This document shows, one piece after another, positions 57,994-64,000 of a DNA stretch of 64,000 nucleotides. Below the pieces are notes generated by a model. That model saw only the letters and a program-made list of their open reading frames with translations, did no database searches and was not told the origin of the DNA. Each line of letters begins with the position of its first letter. Positions within the stretch are counted from its first letter, which is position 1. The stretch is from Hymenobacter nivis (GTDB taxonomy: Bacteria > Bacteroidota > Bacteroidia > Cytophagales > Hymenobacteraceae): assembly GCF_006439025.1 (NCBI RefSeq), contig NZ_RCYZ01000001.1, positions 868,001 through 932,000 on the forward strand. Direction: 5' to 3'. The position numbers were made by a program, and so were the translations under genes.

Positions 57994-58743
57994 TCAATGG
58001 TGATGGTGCGCTTCCTCGGGCGGCGGGGGTAGCTCGGCGGCGGCGCGGTAGAGCAGGGCCGTGGGCACGCGCGGGTAGTGGTGGTGCAGGTGGTGGAAGG
58101 CGAACGAGGCCGTGATGGGCGTCCAGGCCTGGGCGAGGGCGGCGGCGGTGCGGGCTACTGGGTTACGCGACGACACGTGGTGCGGCACGTAGGATGCCCA
58201 GATGGGCATGGTGGCGCTCATGAAAAACGCCACGGCCCAGTACACCAGCCCCACCGGCGAGCCAGTAAGCCAGTACAGCACCACGAAACCCGCCAGCAGC
58301 GCCAGCGTGCCAGCCGTTTCCAGCAGCTGGATTTGCTTGGTGCTGGGCGCGATGCGCAGGGCTTCGCGGCGCAGCATCAGCGTGTGCCAGGGGCCCTGCC
58401 AGAGCACGCGCCCGAAGCTCCAGGTGGCGGGGGCGCCCTCGGGGTCGGCCTCGGTGAGGCAGCGGCCGTGGTGGCGCAGGTGCGTTACCTGCAAGCCGTG
58501 GCCACTTTTGAGGATGAGCAAACCGCTGAGGCTGAGCACCCGCTTGTTGGCGGCTTTGCTGAGGCCCAGGGCGTTGTGCATGGCGTCGTGCATCTGCACG
58601 AAGGCCGCCAGGCACACCACCACCACCAATGGTACGGCCAGCCACCACCAGCCCGCCGCGGCCAGCGCAATGTAGACGCCCAGCAGCACCCAGGGCCGGG
58701 CCAATTCGATGCGCCGCTGGGCGGGCGTGAGTTGCAGGTTCAT
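57994..58743 (-). CDS. Membrane fatty-acid desaturase-like protein
   Basis: The 249-residue protein has about four hydrophobic segments and three His clusters of membrane di-iron desaturases/hydroxylases: QMHDAMHNALG (HxxxH), THLRHHGRC (HxxHH) and FHHLHHHYPRVP (HHxxHH). These bind the di-iron centre that introduces a double bond or hydroxyl into lipid chains or carotenoids. It is short for acyl-lipid desaturases, so carotenoid hydroxylase/ketolase-type activity is possible. It ends EEAHHHH, a natural His-rich tail. It is the third gene in a run with DUF4166 and DoxX-like genes. Confidence 0.82.
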   Translation of the reverse strand: MNLQLTPAQRRIELARPWVLLGVYIALAAAGWWWLAVPLVVVVCLAAFVQMHDAMHNALGLSKAANKRVLSLSGLLILKSGHGLQVTHLRHHGRCLTEADPEGAPATWSFGRVLWQGPWHTLMLRREALRIAPSTKQIQLLETAGTLALLAGFVVLYWLTGSPVGLVYWAVAFFMSATMPIWASYVPHHVSSRNPVARTAAALAQAWTPITASFAFHHLHHHYPRVPTALLYRAAAELPPPPEEAHHHH

Positions 58744-58808
58744 GCTAAATAACGCTTGTTGAAAAATCTATCCTAGGGCCCCACGGCGCACCCGGGGCCC
58801 CACGCGAC

Positions 58809-59489
58809 TCAGTCACGGAGCTCGTGGCGCACGGGCAGCGCGTAGGCCGGAATGTCGGCCGGGGCCACTTCGCGCCAAGTGGGCCGAAATGAACCGTAGT
58901 ACCCGAAGAGCTTGCCAAACACCGGGTTGCTCACTTCCACCTGGATGCGGTAGCAATCTGCCTCGTCGTCGTACCACTCCTCCACGTCGGCCAGGCCCGA
59001 AAACAGCATCGGGAACCGGAACGTGACGGGGCCCTCGTGGAAGCGCTGCTCGCCCGAGCGCAGCCGCAGGCCGCCCCGCGCGGTCACGGCCAAGTCAATA
59101 TCGACGGCCAGGTGTTGGTGCGTGCCCAAGTAATCGACGATGCGGCCGCGGGCCTCGCTGCGAATCATGGTGGCGTCGAAGCAGCGGGTGTGGCCTGGAA
59201 AGGCGAAGCGACGCACCCAGGTCACGGTTTCGCGGCCCAGCGGGTCGAGGTAGGCGTAGTTTTCAATGCGAAACGGCACGTTCTCGCCCGCGTCGGGGAA
59301 CATGATGTTGCGGCGCAGCCCGATGCGCAAAAACGGTTGGGTGTAGAACGGCCCGTGCCACACCCGCTCCATCGTACCCTCGCCCACAAAGGCGCGGTTG
59401 TCCTCGCTGCTGAACGCCAGCCGCTCCTGAATGCGCGGGTGCAGCTTGCAGAAATCATCGCCGAGCTGCTGCTGGTAGATGGAGGCCAT
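58809..59489 (-). CDS. DUF4166-family protein
   Basis: The 226-residue protein begins MASIYQQQLGDDFCKLHPRI, then ERLAFSSEDNRAFVGEGTME, matching DUF4166, a domain of unknown function often fused or adjacent to membrane redox proteins. It is beta-rich (FRIENYAYLDPLGRETVTWV; FPMLFSGLADVEEWYDD), has no signal peptide, and ends without TM segments. It follows the DoxX-like gene by 27 bases and precedes the desaturase gene by 65, so the three are probably co-transcribed and may act on the same lipid or pigment. Confidence 0.78.
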   Translation of the reverse strand: MASIYQQQLGDDFCKLHPRIQERLAFSSEDNRAFVGEGTMERVWHGPFYTQPFLRIGLRRNIMFPDAGENVPFRIENYAYLDPLGRETVTWVRRFAFPGHTRCFDATMIRSEARGRIVDYLGTHQHLAVDIDLAVTARGGLRLRSGEQRFHEGPVTFRFPMLFSGLADVEEWYDDEADCYRIQVEVSNPVFGKLFGYYGSFRPTWREVAPADIPAYALPVRHELRD

Positions 59490-59516
59490 GGGCGGGGTTG
59501 GGAAAGTTAAAAGAAA

Positions 59517-60482
59517 TCAAGCGAGCTGCTGCGCCGTCACTGGCGTTTTGGCAGCGGCCGTGGGGGCCCCGGCTGGCGGCTGGCGCAGGCACCGGGCGGC
59601 GCGGGGCACCATGTCGGCGGGTATTAGGAGGGCCACGGCAGCCAGCGCCATCAGCGAGACATTGAGGGTGAGCGGGTTGAAGGGTGCCACAAACACGGCC
59701 GGCTGGCTGAACAGGGCCCCGGCGCCCAGCACCAGCAGCCCCACCAGGTGCAGCCAGTACACGGGCCGCAACCGCCGCGCCGGCAGCAACCAAAACAGCA
59801 GGCCGAAGAGGATTTCGGCTACGCCCACCGCCGCCGCCACCCGGTGCGCCGCGGCCGCCGAAAAGCCCGCGCCCTGCAAAATGGCCAGCTCGCCGGTGTC
59901 CTGAAACAGCAGTTTGGGCACCACGCCCTGGTACACCCACACCGCGCCCAGCGTGGCGCGCGTCAGGCCATCCGCCAGGGCCAGGCGGCGCGACACGGCC
60001 GGCCGCTGCCCGGTTTCGAGCCACAGCCGCAGGCAATCGAAGCTCCAAGCCGTGGCCCAGCCGATGAGCGGCCGGAACGCCAGCCGGTCGAGCCAGCGGC
60101 CGGCGGCCCCCCCGCGCGTTTGGTAATCGTACTTGGTAAAGAACCGCAGGCCGTCGGCCGTGGGCACGTACTTCCAGTAGCCGGCGCCTTCGCGGATGAG
60201 CGACACCCATTCGTCGGACCAAAACTTGAGCACCGAGGTACGTTCACCGTTCTTTTCCTTGGTGCCCAGGCTCTCGCCGCGCCCGGCCACGCCCAGCCCA
60301 AACCCGATGCGCGTGGCGTACAGAAACTGCTGCGGCGCGGCCTCGGAGGGCCGGGGAAGGTAGGTGATTTCGGTGAACCGCAGGTCCCATTGCTGGTGCA
60401 ATTCGGGCTGCTGGGTGTGCGCCCACAGCGCCTCCAGGGGGCAGCGAATGCGGGCTTCGACGTAGAGCGGCGGGTTCTTCAT
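59517..60482 (-). CDS. SRPBCC-like domain fused to DoxX-like membrane domain
   Basis: The 321-residue protein starts with an SRPBCC/START-like domain (about 1-150; YVEARIRCPLEALWAHTQQP; FLYATRIGFGLGVAGRGESL; WKYVPTADGLRFFTKYDY) that may bind a hydrophobic ligand. The C-terminal half (about 180-310) has four TM helices in a DoxX-like pattern (GLTRATLGAVWVYQGVVPKL; VGVAEILFGLLFWLLPA; YWLHLVGLLVLGAGALF). ATG 60482 follows a near-consensus -7 (TACCTTTC, minus strand, 60499-60492) by ten bases, so it heads the operon with a very short leader. Confidence 0.75.
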   Translation of the reverse strand: MKNPPLYVEARIRCPLEALWAHTQQPELHQQWDLRFTEITYLPRPSEAAPQQFLYATRIGFGLGVAGRGESLGTKEKNGERTSVLKFWSDEWVSLIREGAGYWKYVPTADGLRFFTKYDYQTRGGAAGRWLDRLAFRPLIGWATAWSFDCLRLWLETGQRPAVSRRLALADGLTRATLGAVWVYQGVVPKLLFQDTGELAILQGAGFSAAAAHRVAAAVGVAEILFGLLFWLLPARRLRPVYWLHLVGLLVLGAGALFSQPAVFVAPFNPLTLNVSLMALAAVALLIPADMVPRAARCLRQPPAGAPTAAAKTPVTAQQLA

Positions 60483-60608
60483 AGCGCGTGCGAAAGGTAC
60501 GCCCGCACCCATCTGGAAGCCAAGCGACGCGGCTACTTATTCCGTTAAATACCAGCATAATACCGCGGCCGCTTGGCTTAATCCAACCGCTACTTTTGCC
60601 TGGGGCCC

Positions 60609-61763
60609 CTAGCTCAGCGCCTGGGCCAAATCGGCAAGCAGGTCGTTGGCTTCCTCGATGCCCACGCTGAGGCGGATGAGGCCCGGGGTGATGCCCAGGG
60701 ACTGCCGGCGCTCGTCGGGGATGTGGCGGTGCGAGGTGGCCAGCGGGTACGAGCACGACGAATCGACGCCGGCCAGCGACGGGGCCAGCGGAAAGAGCTG
60801 GCTCTTTTGGATGAACGCATCGACGGCCGCGGCCGTGTCGTCGGCCAGCCGGAACGAGAGCATGCCGCCGAACTGGCCGCCGCGCAGCTGGGCCGCGGCC
60901 AGGGCGTGGCCGGGGTGGGTGGGCAGGCCGGGGTAGAACACCTGCCCCACGGCTGGCTGCTGGGCCAGGAACTGGGCCACGGCCAGGCCGTTGTCGGAGT
61001 GCTGGCGCATGCGCAGGCGCAGGGTTTTGGTGCCGCGCAACGTCAGCCAGCTTTCCAGCGGGGCCAGGGTAAGGCCGAGGCTGCCGCCCACTTGGCGCAG
61101 GCGCTGGGCCACGGCCGGGTCGCGGGCCAGCACGAGGCCGGCCGTCACGTCGGAGTGCCCGCCGAGGTACTTAGTGGCCGAGTGCCACACCAAATCGGCG
61201 CCCCAACTGAAGGGCTGGCTGATGGCGGGCGAGGCGAACGTGTTGTCAATCAACAGCAACACGCCCTGCGCCTGGCAGGCGGCGGCCAGCCGGGGCCCAT
61301 CGAGCACCACCAGCAGCGGGTTGCTCAGGGTTTCGGCCAGCACCAGCTTGGTGTTGGGGCGGGCGTGGCGGCCGAGGTCGTAGAGGTCGGCCAGGGGCAC
61401 GTAGGTCGTGTCGATGCCCAGGCGGGCTAGCTCGTTGGAGAGCAGCACCACCGAGCCGCCGTACAGCTCGGCGGGGCAGAGCACGTGGTCGCCGGCCTGG
61501 CAGGTGGCCAGCACGGCGGCCAGCAGCCCGCTCAGGCCCGCACCGGTGGCCACGCCGGCCAGGGCCCCGCCGGCCACGCCTTCGAGCAAGGCCACGGCGG
61601 CCACCAGCTCCTCGGTGTTGGGGTGCTCGGAGCGCGAGTAGCCGTAGCGGCCGCCGCGCCCGGGGGCCGTGTAGTACTCCTCCAGCTCGGCCAGCGAGGC
61701 AAATTTGAAGACCGAGGTTTGGTAGATGGGGGTGACTTTGGGGTGGATGTTGGTCAGGTTCAT
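60609..61763 (-). CDS. PLP-dependent trans-sulfuration enzyme
   Basis: The 384-residue Cys/Met-metabolism enzyme starts MNLTNIHPKVTPIYQTSVFK at ATG 61763. PLP contacts are visible in YGYSRSEHPNTEELVAAVAL and TGAGLSGLLA; the Schiff-base Lys198 lies in HSATKYLGGHSDVTAG. The C-terminal part has SLGLTLAPLESWLTLRGTKT then LRLRMRQHSDN, and GVDSSCSYPLATSHRHIPDE. It could be cystathionine gamma-synthase, cystathionine beta-lyase or methionine gamma-lyase; motif reading does not separate these. It is divergent from the downstream protease gene. Confidence 0.9.
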   Translation of the reverse strand: MNLTNIHPKVTPIYQTSVFKFASLAELEEYYTAPGRGGRYGYSRSEHPNTEELVAAVALLEGVAGGALAGVATGAGLSGLLAAVLATCQAGDHVLCPAELYGGSVVLLSNELARLGIDTTYVPLADLYDLGRHARPNTKLVLAETLSNPLLVVLDGPRLAAACQAQGVLLLIDNTFASPAISQPFSWGADLVWHSATKYLGGHSDVTAGLVLARDPAVAQRLRQVGGSLGLTLAPLESWLTLRGTKTLRLRMRQHSDNGLAVAQFLAQQPAVGQVFYPGLPTHPGHALAAAQLRGGQFGGMLSFRLADDTAAAVDAFIQKSQLFPLAPSLAGVDSSCSYPLATSHRHIPDERRQSLGITPGLIRLSVGIEEANDLLADLAQALS

Positions 61764-61870
61764 GGCGGGGGCCCGGCGCGGGCAAAAGAATGCGCCAAAG
61801 TAACGCCGAATTTGGGGGGCGGTGGGGGCCCCGGCGTATCTTTCCTTTCCCATTCTCACCCCATCTTTTT

Positions 61871-64000
61871 ATGCATTATAAGATTACGCTACTGGGCCTG
61901 TGCCTGGCCGCCGCGCCGCTGCTGGCGCAGGTGGGGCCGGCCCCGGCCCGCGCACCGCGCACCGCCGTGGGGCCCCCCGCGGGGCCCCGCCCAGCCCCTA
62001 CTGACCCCAACGCGCGCATCGGCGGCGAGCTGCAGCAAGTGTACCAGCAGTGGCGCGCCGGCGGCGGTGCGGCCGGCAAGGGCAGCCCCGGGCGGCTGGC
62101 CGCCGCGTTTCCGCAGCTGCACGTGGCCGCCACCGACGATGCGGTGCTGGTGCGCATCACGGCGAAGGACGTGGCCGCGCTGCGCCCGGCGCTGCTGGCC
62201 CGCGGCTTCGTCGTGGTGTCCGACCAAAGCAAGTTTCACTTCATCGAGGGCCGCTTGCCAGTGAGCCAGCTGGCCCCCGGTGCGGCCGGTATTGAGGCCC
62301 TGGCGGCGCAGGGCCTGCTGGGCGTGCTGCCCATTTACCTGCCCGTGGGGCGGGCGGGCAAGGTAACGAACCAGGCCGACTTTGTACTGGAAGCGGCCCG
62401 CGTGCGCGGCACCCGCCCCGGCGGCTACGACGGCACGGGCGTGCGCGTTGGCGTAATGAGTGACTCGTACAATGCCCTGAACGGAGCGGCGGCCGGCGTG
62501 GCCTCCGGCGATTTGCCCGCCAACGTGCAGGTGCTGCAGGAGTATTCGCGCGGCACCGACGAGGGCCGCGCCATGCTGGAGCTGGTGCACGACATCGCGC
62601 CCGGCGCCGGCAAGGCTTTCAGCTCGGTGTATTTCGGCGAGGCCGACTTTGCCACCCAGATTGCCCGGCTGGCCAGCCCCACGGGGGGCAACTGCAAGAT
62701 TTTGGTGGACGACATTGGCTACTTCGCCGAGCCGCTGTACCAGGACGGCGTGGTGGCCCAGGCCATTGAGACGGCCGTGGCCGGCGGGGCAGCCTACTAC
62801 TCGGCGGCCGGCAACCAGGCCGACGATGCCTCGGAATACGTGGCTCCCACGTTCACCAATGCAGCGCGGGGCGCGGACCTGGACTTCGGCCTTTCGACCG
62901 GGGCCCCTACCGATACGCGTCAGCCGTTCACGATTCCAGCCTCGGGCAAGTTCACCATCAGCTTGCAGTGGAGCGACCCGTTTTACACCGCCGCCGGCGT
63001 GAAGACCGACCTCGACGCCTACCTGGTCATTGCCCGCGCCGGGGGCCCCATCAAGGGCGACACGGTGGCCACGGCGGCCAACAACAACATCGCCAGCCAG
63101 GCCCCTTACGAAATCCTGAGCTTCACCAACGGCGCCACCAGCACCAATACGGCCTACAACCTGATCATCAACCGCCGGGCCAATACCGCCACCCCGGCCC
63201 GCGTGAAGTACGCCTCGTTCGGCGACTCGTTTGCCCCCACCAAGTACTGGACGCACAGCGGCACCATCACGGGCCACGCAGCGGCGGCCAGCGCCATGGC
63301 CGTGGCCGCGGCCCCGTCGTTCAACCGCCTCGCGGCCGAGTCGTTCTCGTCCATTGGCACCCCCACCATCCTCTTCAACCCCGACGGCTCGGCCCTGGGG
63401 GCCCCAGCCACGCGCCAAAAGCCCGATTTCACGTCGATTGACTACGTGAGCACTACGTTCTTCAGCGGCACGGTGTTTCCCGACCCGGCCGATGGGTTCA
63501 TCTTCGCCGGCACCTCGGCGGCGGCCCCCAACGCGGCGGCCGTGGCGGCGCTGCTGCTGCAGGCGCGCCCCGGCAGCACGCCCGCCCAGCTCAACGCCCA
63601 GCTCAAGGCCACGGCCCTCGACCTGAACACCCCGGGCTTCGACGCCACCACCGGCGTGGGCCTGATCAATGCCTACGCGGCGGTGTACGGGCTGCCCACG
63701 GCGGCCGCGGTGCCGTTTATCGACGTGTTCGATGGGGCGGCGCTGGGGCCCAACTGGAGCGTTACGAGCCGCGGCGCGGCCCGGGTGGCCATCCGCCCCG
63801 ACTTCGCGCCTGTTTCCAGCCCCGGCCATTTGGTGCTGGATGCCTTTTTCCCGTACTACGGCTTCGGCAGCTACACCGGGGGCCGGGTATCGCAGGCCGA
63901 CCTGCGCCTGAACCTGGCCAGCGCCCCGGCCGGCGGCGCGCTGCTCACGTTTCGGCACAAGAAGATTCTGGGCGAAATCGACCAGGCGATGCCCGCCACC
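61871..64000 (+). CDS. Subtilase-like (S8) secreted protease with Glu for His, 3' end missing
   Basis: The frame starts at ATG 61871 and stays open for all 710 codons to the window end. It opens with a signal peptide (YKITLLGLCLAAAPLLAQ), then a pro-region. The protease domain has Asp198 in GVRVGVMSDSYNAL, oxyanion Asn315 in YYSAAGNQADD and Ser549 in FAGTSAAAPNAAAVAALLLQ. Where subtilisins have HGTH, it reads DEGRAMLELVHD, with Glu231 in the His position, a Glu-Asp-Ser set like sedolisins. After the catalytic Ser there is a beta-rich domain (FIDVFDGAALGPNWSVTSRG) that continues beyond the window. The C-terminus probably carries a sorting domain but is not visible. Confidence 0.8.
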   Translation, partial: MHYKITLLGLCLAAAPLLAQVGPAPARAPRTAVGPPAGPRPAPTDPNARIGGELQQVYQQWRAGGGAAGKGSPGRLAAAFPQLHVAATDDAVLVRITAKDVAALRPALLARGFVVVSDQSKFHFIEGRLPVSQLAPGAAGIEALAAQGLLGVLPIYLPVGRAGKVTNQADFVLEAARVRGTRPGGYDGTGVRVGVMSDSYNALNGAAAGVASGDLPANVQVLQEYSRGTDEGRAMLELVHDIAPGAGKAFSSVYFGEADFATQIARLASPTGGNCKILVDDIGYFAEPLYQDGVVAQAIETAVAGGAAYYSAAGNQADDASEYVAPTFTNAARGADLDFGLSTGAPTDTRQPFTIPASGKFTISLQWSDPFYTAAGVKTDLDAYLVIARAGGPIKGDTVATAANNNIASQAPYEILSFTNGATSTNTAYNLIINRRANTATPARVKYASFGDSFAPTKYWTHSGTITGHAAAASAMAVAAAPSFNRLAAESFSSIGTPTILFNPDGSALGAPATRQKPDFTSIDYVSTTFFSGTVFPDPADGFIFAGTSAAAPNAAAVAALLLQARPGSTPAQLNAQLKATALDLNTPGFDATTGVGLINAYAAVYGLPTAAAVPFIDVFDGAALGPNWSVTSRGAARVAIRPDFAPVSSPGHLVLDAFFPYYGFGSYTGGRVSQADLRLNLASAPAGGALLTFRHKKILGEIDQAMPAT

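Noticed and set aside
60591..60598. Perfect TACTTTTG -7 box on the plus strand
   Set aside because: It lies just downstream of the trans-sulfuration gene and points into its antisense strand, with no plus-strand gene following. Likely chance, although an antisense transcript cannot be excluded.
61889..63958. Minus-strand frame of 689 codons at the window end
   Set aside because: It is antisense to the subtilase-like gene, whose Asp, Asn and Ser motifs are in frame on the plus strand from a good signal peptide.

Overview
The window is GC-rich chromosomal DNA from a member of the Bacteroidota, most likely Hymenobacter or a close relative. The lineage is indicated by a SusC/SusD pair, a type IX secretion (T9SS) C-terminal sorting domain on a secreted protease, an IPExxxVDY-family protein, TAnnTTTG -7 promoter boxes, and short A/T-poor leaders without obvious Shine-Dalgarno sequences. 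The palindrome GGGCCC/GGGGCCCC recurs extremely often in genes and spacers alike. I found no rRNA, tRNA or CRISPR array and no intact insertion sequence.

Layout. 1-7,970: the end of an unidentified gene, an ABC exporter, a small lipoprotein, an AT-rich exostosin-like glycosyltransferase that looks acquired, a CE2-like SGNH esterase, a secreted protein and an MFS transporter. 8,064-14,247: three tandem DUF3857/transglutaminase-fold paralogues, two of which have lost catalytic residues. 14,397-24,054: a T9SS reprolysin-like protease, an M60-like metalloprotease, a scar made of the 3' ends of two flanking genes, a DUF5694-like lipoprotein, and a coupled pair of outer-membrane beta-barrel genes. 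24,177-26,375: a YgjP-like metallopeptidase, an orphan HsdR_N/DUF4357 protein and YidD. 26,509-31,145: a susCD operon with two LacI-type operator-like sites upstream. 31,696-34,865: a lipoprotein, lgt, and an ECF sigma factor with a small membrane partner.

35,017-49,643 is mostly core genome: nadE, rnc, fabF, acpP, an IPExxxVDY gene, pyk, rpsT, a YheT-like hydrolase, rsmG, a DUF2975/HTH pair behind a perfect palindromic operator, an ECF sigma factor overlapping a glycosyltransferase gene, tgt, and an LptF/LptG-type permease. 49,830-64,000: an EamA transporter, a DASH cryptochrome, ispE, a PglC-PglD-PglE-like set for a diamino- or acetamido-sugar, a secreted protein, an NmrA-like oxidoreductase, a three-gene run (DoxX-like, DUF4166, fatty-acid desaturase), a trans-sulfuration enzyme, and a subtilase-like protease that runs off the end and has Glu in place of the catalytic His.

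Many convergent spacers hold long, near-perfect inverted repeats. Some are ordinary terminators. Others (49,663, 53,323, 50,798, 52,331, 48,414) look like dispersed palindromic repeat elements. All family assignments come from reading motifs by eye; no database search was run.
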